Made by a program: the position numbers and the translations under genes. The notes under the pieces are model-generated. The model was not told the DNA's origin. It saw only the letters and a list, made by a program, of their open reading frames with translations, and searched no databases. From NCBI GenBank assembly GCA_964645985.1, contig CAZYCC010000026.1, forward strand, positions 1 through 19,859: a DNA stretch of 19,859 nucleotides. The letters run 5' to 3'. The stretch comes from CAZYCC01 sp964645985. GTDB lineage: Bacteria; Bacillota; Clostridia; Oscillospirales; CAG-272. Positions 7,975-15,228 of the stretch are shown here, in pieces. The first letter of the stretch is position 1. Every line of letters begins with the position of its first letter.

Positions 7975-9150
7975 ATGTCCTCCCCTGTCATCGTCGTCGG
8001 CGCGGGCTTTTCGGGCGCCGTCCTTGCCCGCGAGATCGCCGAGAACACACCCCACCCGGTCACCGTCATCGAACGCCGCCCGCATATCGCCGGCAATATG
8101 TACGACGAGCGAGACGAGCACGGCATCCTCGTCCAGCGCTACGGCCCGCACTTTCTCAACACCGACCACTATGAGGTCATTTCCTATCTTGCGCGCTTCG
8201 CCGACCTCTTCCCCCATGTAACGAAGCTCCTCTCGGTTATCGATGGGGTGCCGGTGCGTCTGCCCTTTAACTTTCAAACGGTGCAGGAGCTGCTCGGCGC
8301 GCAGAACTCCGCCCCGGTGCTTGCCGCCCTGCGCTCCGCCTTCCCCGGGCGCGATCGCGTTCCGGTTCTTGAGCTTGTCGACTGCGCCGACCCGCTTGTC
8401 TCGCGCTTCGGCAAACTCCTCTTCGAGAAAGCCTACCGCACCTATGTCTCCAAGATGTGGGACATCCCGGTGGAGAAAATCGATAAATATGTGCTCGACC
8501 GCGTCCCCTTCTGTATGGGCTACGACGAGCGCTATCTCAACCGCGATTTTCAGTATCTGCCAAAGGACGGTTTCACCGCGCTCTTCACCGCGCTGCTCGA
8601 CCACCCGGCGATCACCGTGCGCACCGGCGAGGACGCGCTGCCGCATATCACGCTCGATGAAGAGGGGCATTCGGTTTTCTTCGATGGCGAGGCTCCCGCG
8701 CTACTTGTCTACACCGGCCCCATCGACGAGCTGTTTTCCTGCCGCTACGGAGATTTGCCCTACCGATCGCTTGACATTCGCTACTCATGGGAGGACACGC
8801 CCTCGCGCATGCCCGCCGAGATCCTCTCCTTCCCGCAGGCGGAGGGCAAAACCCGCTCCACCGAGTACCGCAAGATGATGTTCGATGACGCGGGAGCGCG
8901 CGGTAGCGTTATCGCGACCGAGTACCCGCTCTGGTATAAGAGCGGCGCAGCGGTCGGCGGGGAGCCCTTCTACCCCGCCCGCACCGATGAGAGCGTCGCC
9001 GCCTATGAGCGCTACCGCCGCGATGCCGAGCGCTATGGCAATCTCCTGCTCGCCGGGCGGCTCGCCACCTTTCGCTACCTCAATATGGACGAGTGCATTC
9101 TCGAGGCGCTCTCCCGCTACGATGCCGTGCGCCCTCTCCTTGAGGGATAA
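7975..9150 (+). CDS. glf: UDP-galactopyranose mutase
   Basis: This flavoenzyme ring-contracts UDP-galactopyranose to UDP-galactofuranose, the donor for Galf residues in surface glycans. The protein has 391 residues, the normal length. The N-terminal FAD-binding motif is VVGAGFSGAVLARE, followed by VIERRPHIAGNMYDE and the QRYGPHFLNTDHYEV segment. Further hallmarks are PFNFQTV, FEKAYRTYVSKMW, RFQYLP-like RDFQYLPKDGF, YTGPIDELFSCRYGDLPYRSL and the C-terminal GRLATFRYLNMDECILEAL that places the flavin. The ATG at 7975 is the first Met of this fold. The longer open frame from 7267 overlaps the previous gene and is rejected. There is no clear Shine-Dalgarno; the leader is pyrimidine-rich and ends CCTATG. 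Confidence 0.95.
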   Translation: MSSPVIVVGAGFSGAVLAREIAENTPHPVTVIERRPHIAGNMYDERDEHGILVQRYGPHFLNTDHYEVISYLARFADLFPHVTKLLSVIDGVPVRLPFNFQTVQELLGAQNSAPVLAALRSAFPGRDRVPVLELVDCADPLVSRFGKLLFEKAYRTYVSKMWDIPVEKIDKYVLDRVPFCMGYDERYLNRDFQYLPKDGFTALFTALLDHPAITVRTGEDALPHITLDEEGHSVFFDGEAPALLVYTGPIDELFSCRYGDLPYRSLDIRYSWEDTPSRMPAEILSFPQAEGKTRSTEYRKMMFDDAGARGSVIATEYPLWYKSGAAVGGEPFYPARTDESVAAYERYRRDAERYGNLLLAGRLATFRYLNMDECILEALSRYDAVRPLLEG

Positions 9151-9177
9151 CGCACTCCCCTAAAAAGAAAGGCTCCC

Positions 9178-10065
9178 ATGGAAGTGCAATCTACCACTCG
9201 CGCGCTGAAGGGCATTCTCCTTGCCGGGGGGCGCGGCACGCGCCTTTACCCCTCGACCATCGCCGTTTCCAAGCAGCTGCTGCCGGTCTACGACAAGCCT
9301 CTTATCTACTATCCGCTGACTACTCTCCTGCTTGCCGGCGCGCGCGACATCCTCCTCATCACCACGCGCGAGGATCTGCCCGCTTACCGCAAACTCTTGG
9401 GGGACGGCAGCCAAATCGGCATTTCGCTCTCCTACGAGACGCAAGATACCCCCCGCGGCCTCGCCGACGCTTTCCTCGTTGGCGAGGAGTTCCTTGCGGG
9501 AGACCCCTCCTGTCTTGTCCTCGGGGACAATGTCTTTTACGGGCAGCACTTCTCGGGCCTTCTCGCCACCGCCCGCGAGCGGGCGGAGGGCGGTGCCGCG
9601 ATTTTCGCCTATCCCGTGATGGACCCCACCGAGTTCGGCGTCGTTGACTTCAGTGAGGACGGCAGAGTTCTCTCCATCGAAGAAAAACCCGCGCACCCGC
9701 GCACCAATTACGCCGTGCCCGGGCTCTACTTCTTCGACGGGACGGCATCATCGCGCGCGAGGACGCTCACCGCCTCCCCGCGCGGCGAGCTGGAGATTAC
9801 CGATTTATTGGAATCCTACCGGGGAGAGGGCAAGCTCCACTGCGCAAAGATGGGGCGCGGGATGGCGTGGCTGGACACCGGCTCGCCGGAGGGGATGGCG
9901 AAAGCGAGCTCCTTCGTGCGCACGCTCCAGGAGACGCAGGGCTTTTACATTTCGGCGATCGAGGAGGTCGCCTACCGCCTCGGTTATATCGACCGCGCGC
10001 AGCTTCACGCCCTCGCACAGCCGCTCCTCCCCACCGCCTACGGCAAGTATCTGCTCTCGATCTGA
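9178..10065 (+). CDS. rfbA: Glucose-1-phosphate thymidylyltransferase (RmlA)
   Basis: RmlA joins glucose-1-phosphate and dTTP to give dTDP-glucose, the entry step of dTDP-deoxysugar synthesis. The protein has 295 residues, the usual size. It shows the nucleotide-binding loop LLAGGRGTRLYPST (14-27), PVYDKPLIYYPL (36-47), the metal-binding LGDNVFYG (115-122), DPTEFGVVDF, the EEKP motif, PRGELEITDLL and MAWLDTGSPEGM. These are the standard RmlA blocks in the standard order. An AGAAAGG stretch ~8 bases upstream supports the ATG at 9178. It is followed after 89 bases by rmlB, which has its own promoter. Confidence 0.95.
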   Translation: MEVQSTTRALKGILLAGGRGTRLYPSTIAVSKQLLPVYDKPLIYYPLTTLLLAGARDILLITTREDLPAYRKLLGDGSQIGISLSYETQDTPRGLADAFLVGEEFLAGDPSCLVLGDNVFYGQHFSGLLATARERAEGGAAIFAYPVMDPTEFGVVDFSEDGRVLSIEEKPAHPRTNYAVPGLYFFDGTASSRARTLTASPRGELEITDLLESYRGEGKLHCAKMGRGMAWLDTGSPEGMAKASSFVRTLQETQGFYISAIEEVAYRLGYIDRAQLHALAQPLLPTAYGKYLLSI

Positions 10066-10084
10066 GGTATGCTGCTCTCTTCGC

Positions 10085-10113
10085 TTGACAGCCGCGCCCC
10101 GCTATGCTATACT
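10085..10113 (+). promoter_or_regulatory. Near-consensus sigma-70/SigA promoter upstream of rmlB
   Basis: TTGACA at 10085-10090 and TATACT at 10108-10113 are separated by exactly 17 bases, a near-perfect housekeeping promoter. Transcription would begin near 10120, giving a ~35-base leader before the rmlB ATG at 10155. It rules out the upstream in-frame ATG at 10104, which lies inside the promoter. It allows rmlB and the GH2 gene to be expressed apart from the upstream genes. Confidence 0.8.
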
Positions 10114-10154
10114 TTTTGCCGCGAACGTTTTTTGACTACACCTCCAAACTCACA

Positions 10155-11183
10155 ATGACCCTTCTCGTCACCGGCGGCGCCGGCTTTATCGGCTCCAATT
10201 TTCTTTACTATATGCGGGAGCATCACCCCGCTTATCGTCTTCTCTGCCTCGATGCGCTGAGTTACGCCGGGTGCCTCTCGACCATCGAGCCGCTCCTCGC
10301 GGATGGGTCGGTCACCTTTCTCCATGGAGACATCGCCGACCGCGCGCTCCTCGATGGCATCTTCGACCGCTATCATCCCGATGCCGTTGTCCATTTTGCC
10401 GCGCAGACCCATGTCGACCGCTCGATCGCCGACCCTGCGCCCTTTCTGCACGCGAATATCGAGGGGACGGCGGCGCTGCTCGATGCCTGCCGCGCCCACG
10501 GCAACACCCGCTTTCACCATGTCAGCACCGACGAGGTCTACGGCGACCTTCCCTACGACCGCCCGGATCTCGCCTTCACCGAAGACAGCCCCCTGCGCCC
10601 CAGTTCCCCCTACAGCGCGACCAAAGCCTCAAGCGACCTTCTTGTCCTCGCCTACGCGCGCACCTACGGCAGCGCGGTGACGATCTCGCGCTGCTCCAAC
10701 AACTATGGGCCCCGGCAGTTCCCCGAGAAGCTCATCCCGCTGATGATCTCAAGCGCCCTCGCGGGGAAGCCCCTCCCGGTCTATGGCGAGGGGAAGAACG
10801 TCCGCGATTGGCTGTATGTCACCGACCACTGCGCCGCAATCGACGTTATCCTCTCGCGCGACGTGCCCGGGGAGATCTACAATATCGGCGGGCATAACGA
10901 GCGATCTAACCTCGACATCGTCCGAGCGATCTGCCGCGAAACCGGCGCGCCCGAGAGCCTCATCACGAGCGTCCCCGACCGCCCGGGGCACGACCGCCGC
11001 TATGCCGTCGCTACCGGCAAGTTAGAGCGTGAGCTCGGCTGGGCGCCGACTGTTACCCTCACGCAGGGCCTGCGCGATACCGTCGCGTGGTATCGCGAGA
11101 GCGGCGAATGGCTGCGCGCGATCTCTACCGGCGCCTACCTCGCCGAAAACGATGTCCTCCTCAAAAAATACGCGGCGAAGTAA
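10155..11183 (+). CDS. rfbB: dTDP-glucose 4,6-dehydratase (RmlB)
   Basis: RmlB converts dTDP-glucose into dTDP-4-keto-6-deoxyglucose, the branch-point for rhamnose and all 6-deoxy and 2,6-dideoxy dTDP-sugars. From the ATG at 10155 it has 342 residues. It shows LVTGGAGFIGSNF (4-16), HFAAQTHVDRSI (80-91), the dehydratase catalytic Thr125-Asp126-Glu127 in STDEVYGD, Tyr153/Lys157 in YSATK, and NNYGPRQFPEKLIPLM. The start is placed after the promoter at 10085-10113. An ATG at 10104 would fall within the -10 region and adds a tail foreign to the family. No strong Shine-Dalgarno precedes 10155. Confidence 0.95.
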   Translation: MTLLVTGGAGFIGSNFLYYMREHHPAYRLLCLDALSYAGCLSTIEPLLADGSVTFLHGDIADRALLDGIFDRYHPDAVVHFAAQTHVDRSIADPAPFLHANIEGTAALLDACRAHGNTRFHHVSTDEVYGDLPYDRPDLAFTEDSPLRPSSPYSATKASSDLLVLAYARTYGSAVTISRCSNNYGPRQFPEKLIPLMISSALAGKPLPVYGEGKNVRDWLYVTDHCAAIDVILSRDVPGEIYNIGGHNERSNLDIVRAICRETGAPESLITSVPDRPGHDRRYAVATGKLERELGWAPTVTLTQGLRDTVAWYRESGEWLRAISTGAYLAENDVLLKKYAAK

Positions 11184-11235
11184 CATCACTCCGCCGCGCG
11201 TTTTCCCCCTCTCTTTTTCCCCCGAAAGGATCATT

Positions 11236-12996
11236 ATGACCATTCCGAAACCCGCCTCGGGCGTCCCGCGCCCGGAATACCCCCGTCCGCGCCTCACGCG
11301 CGGCGAGGACAGCTGGCAGAACCTCAATGGCGATTGGGCGTTCACCTTTGATTTCGGCGATTCCGGCAAATATCGCGAGTTCTGGAAGTCCGAGAACGCC
11401 CCTCTTTTCGACAAGAGGATAGTCGTCCCCTTTGTGCCCGAGTCGAAGCTCTCGGGCATTTGCTATACCGACTTCTTCACGACCTGCTGGTACCGCCGCG
11501 CAGTCACCATCCCCGCCGCGTGGCGCGAGGGGCGGGTTCTGCTGCACTTCGGCGCGGTCGATTTTTACTGCGAGGTCTGGGTTAACGAAGTTTTGGTTGG
11601 CTCGCATCGCGGCGGGTACACCCCCTTCACCCTCGATATAACCGACGCTCTGCGCGAGGGAGAGAACGACATCGTCGTGCGCGCTTACGATAACGGGCGC
11701 GACCCCCTGCAGTACACCGGCAAGCAGATTTACTTCCACTACGACAACAAATCCTGCTACTACACGCGCTGCACCGGCATCTGGCAGACCGTCTGGCTCG
11801 AGCACGTCCCCGCCTCCTACATCGAAAAGACAAAAATCACCCCGGACGTTCCCAATCGCAAGGTCGACATCCTCGTGACGCTCGCCGGCGCACCGCTCGA
11901 CGGGCAGACGTGTCGCGCGGCGGCTTTCCTTGACGGGCGGGAGGTGTCAAGCGCGGCGGCTCTCGTCACCGGTAGGTCGTGCGCCTTTTCGCTCTCTATC
12001 CCCGAGGAGAAGCTCTCTCTGTGGGATCTTGACCACCCCACTCTCTACGACCTCACGCTTACCGTCGGCGATGACACTGTCTCCACCTACTTCGGCCTGC
12101 GCAAGATCGCAATCAAGGGCTACGCCATCGAACTCAACGACCGCCCGGTTTATCAGCGGCTCGTCCTCGACCAAGGCTACTACGAGGACGGCATCATCAC
12201 CGCCCCGGACGTGCTAAACCTCGAGCAGGACATCGCTCTTTCGAAGAAAGTCGGCTTTAACGGCGCGCGCTTGCACATGAAGGTCTTTGAGCCCTACACG
12301 CTCTACTTTGCCGACCGCATGGGGTATCTACTCTGGGGCGAATTTCCCTCGTGGGGTCTGGATGAAAGTAGTTCCGGCGCGCTCGACTCCTTCCTCCCGG
12401 GATGGCTGGAGGAGTTGGAGCGCGACTACAACAGCCCCGCTCTTATTGGGTGGTGTCCTTTCAATGAGACGCGCACCTCCCGCCGCAAGAGCCTCTTCTC
12501 CTCGGTCTACCGCGTCACGCGCGCTATCGACCCCTACCGCCCGATTATCGATAGCTCCGGTTATGTCCACGGCGACATCACCGACATCTACGATGTTCAT
12601 GACTATGACCAAGACCCCTCATCGATGCGCGAACGCTATCGCTCACTTGAGACCGGCGAGGGCAAGGTCTTCGTTGTCAACGAAAAAAACGAGCATTACG
12701 ACGGGCAGCCCTATTTTGTCTCGGAGATGGGCGGCATCTTTTGGGACATCTCTACCGCCGGCAAGGAGGATTGGGGCTATGGCGACGCGCCCAAATCCCT
12801 TGAGGAATTCTACACCCGCTTTGAGGGGCTGATCACCGTCCTCCTCGAGAACCCGAAGATGTGCGCGCTTTGCTACACACAGCTCACCGACGTTTACCAG
12901 GAGAAAAACGGCATCTACGCCTTCGACCGCCGCGAAAAGTTCGACCCCGCGCGTCTGCGCGCCATCCTCACGAAAAAGGCGGCGATAGAAAAGTAG
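11236..12996 (+). CDS. Glycoside hydrolase family 2 protein (beta-galactosidase/glucuronidase type)
   Basis: This is a 586-residue enzyme without signal peptide, so probably cytosolic. Domains in order are an N-terminal jelly-roll sugar-binding domain (~1-190; CWYRRAVTIP, VWVNEVLVGSHRGGYTPFTLD), an Ig-like domain (~190-300; PTLYDLTLTV ends it) and a TIM barrel (~300-586). The acid/base Glu411 lies in WCPFNE, and the nucleophile Glu497 in YFVSEMGG. The barrel belongs to a GH2 branch with VLDQGYYEDGI and FNGARLHMKVFEP in place of the classical LacZ motifs. The substrate is a beta-linked hexose or uronic acid; which one is unknown. A GAAAGGA site precedes the ATG. It is the last gene before the terminator. 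Its place in a biosynthetic locus is unusual: it may turn over the glycan or simply sit next to it. Confidence 0.88.
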   Translation: MTIPKPASGVPRPEYPRPRLTRGEDSWQNLNGDWAFTFDFGDSGKYREFWKSENAPLFDKRIVVPFVPESKLSGICYTDFFTTCWYRRAVTIPAAWREGRVLLHFGAVDFYCEVWVNEVLVGSHRGGYTPFTLDITDALREGENDIVVRAYDNGRDPLQYTGKQIYFHYDNKSCYYTRCTGIWQTVWLEHVPASYIEKTKITPDVPNRKVDILVTLAGAPLDGQTCRAAAFLDGREVSSAAALVTGRSCAFSLSIPEEKLSLWDLDHPTLYDLTLTVGDDTVSTYFGLRKIAIKGYAIELNDRPVYQRLVLDQGYYEDGIITAPDVLNLEQDIALSKKVGFNGARLHMKVFEPYTLYFADRMGYLLWGEFPSWGLDESSSGALDSFLPGWLEELERDYNSPALIGWCPFNETRTSRRKSLFSSVYRVTRAIDPYRPIIDSSGYVHGDITDIYDVHDYDQDPSSMRERYRSLETGEGKVFVVNEKNEHYDGQPYFVSEMGGIFWDISTAGKEDWGYGDAPKSLEEFYTRFEGLITVLLENPKMCALCYTQLTDVYQEKNGIYAFDRREKFDPARLRAILTKKAAIEK

Positions 12997-13295
12997 CGCA
13001 GGCGCTCCTCGTTCTCGGCGAACCCTCCCACCTCACGCGGCGGCGCTCCCTCACCTCCGCGCGGCGGCATCGCGCCGCTCCCGCCGCCAACACGCAAGTC
13101 CTACTAAAAAAAGCACCCGCGAGGGTGCTTTTTTGCGCAGAAACCCGTCGGCCCGTACCGGCGGAAAACTCGGCGGCAGATCATCGGGAGGGTAAAGAAA
13201 AAACAAAATTTTCAGGGTGTCAAACCGTGCGGCGAGAGGGGGCGCGGAAACATCGCGGGCAGGGCAGGGAAGAGCCGAGCGGGAGCGCCTCCCCG
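12997..13295. other. Convergent intergenic region
   Basis: There are 299 bases between the stops of the two converging operons. It holds the bidirectional terminator at 13106-13134 and a second GC-rich hairpin (about 13278-13297) that overlaps the ttcA-like stop and has no T tract. A TTGACA on the - strand near 13218-13223 has no matching -10. An A/T-rich patch lies at 13196-13213. No gene was found; the long + strand open frame across it is antisense to the ttcA-like gene. Confidence 0.8.
13106..13134. terminator. Bidirectional rho-independent terminator
   Basis: Seven A, then GCACCC, a GCGA loop, GGGTGC and six T form a perfect hairpin with T tracts on both strands. It ends the + strand deoxysugar/GH2 transcript about 110 bases after the GH2 stop and the - strand hyd transcript about 160 bases after the ttcA-like stop. 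Confidence 0.93.
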
Positions 13296-14258
13296 CTATT
13301 CCTCCCGCCCCACTTCCCGGGGAAAGGTTTGCGCTCTGAGATTGTGCAGGCTCGCGAAGATGCGCGCCTTGACCCCGGGGTGCTCGCGCTCAAGCGACGC
13401 GAGCAGCTGCTTGACCTCCTGCCGCCGCGAGAACATCTCCCCGCCGTCGACCCCTTCGGTGAAGCGGCAGGCGCAGCGCAGGAAGGTCAAATGGAACTCG
13501 TCCCGCCACGAGACGATGTCCTCCTCGCGCACACGGTAGAGCGGGCGAATCAGCTCCATCCCCGCGAAGTTGCGGCTTTCAAGGCGAGGCGGCATCGCCT
13601 GCAGCTGTGCCCCGTAGAGCATCGAAAGAACCGTCGTCTCTATAACATCGTCGAGGTGGTGCCCGAGCGCGATTTTGTTGCACCCGAGCTCACGCGCTCT
13701 CGCGTAGAGGCACCCGCGCCGCATTCGCGCGCAAAGATAGCAGGGATTGCGCTCGCTGCCGTTTGCCACGGCGAAAATATCGGAGGAAAATATTGTCAGC
13801 GGGACGCCGAGGAGCGCGGCGTTTTGCTCGAGCCGCACGCGGTTATCGGGGCTGTAGCCGGGATCCATCGCGAGGTAGACGAGCGAAAAGGGCATCTCGC
13901 TGTATTTTTGAAGAGACCGCATCAGCAGTGCGAGCAGCATCGAGTCCTTCCCGCCCGAGATGCAAACCGCGACCCGATCTCCCGCCGATAAAAGCCCGTA
14001 CCGTTTTATCCCGGACACAAACGGCCGCCAGAGCGCCCTGCGAAATCCTTTAGACGAGGTTAGCGCACGCTCCACCTCGACGGCAAAAGCCCTGCCTCGC
14101 GCGGCATCCTCCCCCGGCAAAGTCGCACCGCGCTCATCGCACGGGATTTCTCCCGGGCAGAGAGTACCGCGCGCCTCGCCCGGCAAATTCTCTTCTGCCG
14201 ATTTGCCGCAGCGCTCGCTTCCCGCCGGAGTGTGTTCTTTTGCGGTTTTATCCCCCAT
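13296..14258 (-). CDS. TtcA-like PP-loop ATPase (tRNA 2-thiocytidine synthetase family)
   Basis: This 320-residue protein has the PP-loop SGGKDS (101-106) that activates a nucleotide by adenylation. Cysteines at 173 and 176 lie in NPCYLCARMRRG, and CAC is at 262-264. In TtcA two cysteines of a CxxC and a third distal one bind a [4Fe-4S] cluster used for sulfur transfer to C32 of tRNA. HHLDDVIET (200-208) is the usual second motif. The ATG at 14258 is preferred over one 15 bases upstream because GGAGGG lies 7 bases before it. About 65 low-complexity N-terminal residues precede the family core and contain three extra Cys. Last gene of the hyd operon. Family call is firm; the tRNA substrate is inferred. 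Confidence 0.82.
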   Translation of the reverse strand: MGDKTAKEHTPAGSERCGKSAEENLPGEARGTLCPGEIPCDERGATLPGEDAARGRAFAVEVERALTSSKGFRRALWRPFVSGIKRYGLLSAGDRVAVCISGGKDSMLLALLMRSLQKYSEMPFSLVYLAMDPGYSPDNRVRLEQNAALLGVPLTIFSSDIFAVANGSERNPCYLCARMRRGCLYARARELGCNKIALGHHLDDVIETTVLSMLYGAQLQAMPPRLESRNFAGMELIRPLYRVREEDIVSWRDEFHLTFLRCACRFTEGVDGGEMFSRRQEVKQLLASLEREHPGVKARIFASLHNLRAQTFPREVGREE

Positions 14259-14292
14259 CAGTGCACCCTCCATCTCTTGCGGTTTTCCCCGC

Positions 14293-15219
14293 TCACGCCC
14301 CCGCCGTGAGGTCTTTCACCGCCTGCGCGGCGAGCAGCAGCCCCGCCGCCGCCGGGACAAACATCATGCTCCCCGGCGCATGCCTTCCGGCGGGCGTGTC
14401 TCCCGCAACGACATTGCGCGGCTCCTCAGTTGAATAGACCACCTTGAGGTGGCGAATCCCGCGCCGCCCAAGCTCCCGCCTTAGAACCCGCGCGAGCGGG
14501 CAGACGCTCGTCTTGTCAAGATCCCCCACGCGCAGCTGTGTCGGGTCGAGCTTATTCCCGGTTCCCATGCAGCTTAGGAGCGGCACCCCGGCCTCGCGCG
14601 CCCGCAGCGCGATTGCGATCTTCGCCGCGACCGTGTCGAGCGCGTCGATGACATAGTCGAACGCCGAAAAATCGATTTGCCCGATATTGTCAGGGAGGAG
14701 AAAGATCTTGCGGCAATGCAAAATGAGCGCGGGGTGAATAGAGAGCAGCCGCGCGCGCGCCGCGTCTATTTTATCGCTGCCTACCGTCTCCCTCGTCGCG
14801 AAAATCTGTCGGTTGAGATTAGAGGGGGAGACAACATCCCCATCGATGAGCGTCAGCTCGCCCGCGCCGCTTCGCGCGAGCGCCTCCGCCGCTATGCCTC
14901 CCACCCCGCCGAGCCCGATCACCGCGATATGCGCTGCGCGAAGGCGCGCTGTCGCCTCCTCGCCAAGGAGAGCCCTCGTCCGCGAAAGAAAATCCTCGCT
15001 GGGATCGGGCGTGAAACGCTTGTTTGAGGACTCATCGCGCGGCGGGATAATCTCATCATCGCCCGCTCCAAGCGATCCCGCGCCGCTGTACGCCTCGCCG
15101 CAACCGTCCGCAGCGCCTTGCGAGAGGGTCACATCGACCAGAGCGCCGCTGTTCTTCCCGAGTTTGGGCGCGTCCCCGCGAGGGAGATTCTCCTCGCCCG
15201 TTGTTCTCTCATCGCGCAC
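14293..15219 (-). CDS. tcdA: ThiF/MoeB-fold protein, TcdA-like (tRNA cyclic-t6A dehydratase)
   Basis: TcdA (CsdL/YgdL) adenylates and dehydrates N6-threonylcarbamoyladenosine at position 37 of tRNA to its cyclic form. The 308-residue product has the ATP-binding GLGGVGG (102-108), LIDGDVVSPSNLNRQ (124-138), KTSVCPLARVLRRELGRRGI, VVYSTEEP and GSMMFVPAAAGLLLA, which fit the TcdA branch rather than ThiF or MoeB. The start is a GTG at 15219 with GAGGG about 7 bases upstream, overlapping the hydF stop. The first ~75 residues (before DFLSRTRALLGEEA) are a low-complexity extension unlike the usual short N-terminus. A later start cannot be excluded. It is 34 bases ahead of the ttcA-like gene. Confidence 0.83.
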   Translation of the reverse strand: MRDERTTGEENLPRGDAPKLGKNSGALVDVTLSQGAADGCGEAYSGAGSLGAGDDEIIPPRDESSNKRFTPDPSEDFLSRTRALLGEEATARLRAAHIAVIGLGGVGGIAAEALARSGAGELTLIDGDVVSPSNLNRQIFATRETVGSDKIDAARARLLSIHPALILHCRKIFLLPDNIGQIDFSAFDYVIDALDTVAAKIAIALRAREAGVPLLSCMGTGNKLDPTQLRVGDLDKTSVCPLARVLRRELGRRGIRHLKVVYSTEEPRNVVAGDTPAGRHAPGSMMFVPAAAGLLLAAQAVKDLTAGA

Positions 15220-15228
15220 GGTTTACCC

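Noticed and set aside
13195..13223. TTGACA on the - strand in the convergent spacer
   Set aside because: The hexamer 17 bases on is TTTCTT, not a -10, and it would read only into the terminator.
12861..13991. Long + strand open frame of 376 codons
   Set aside because: It spans the bidirectional terminator and the convergent spacer and is antisense to the well-supported ttcA-like gene. No family features; open only because of high GC.
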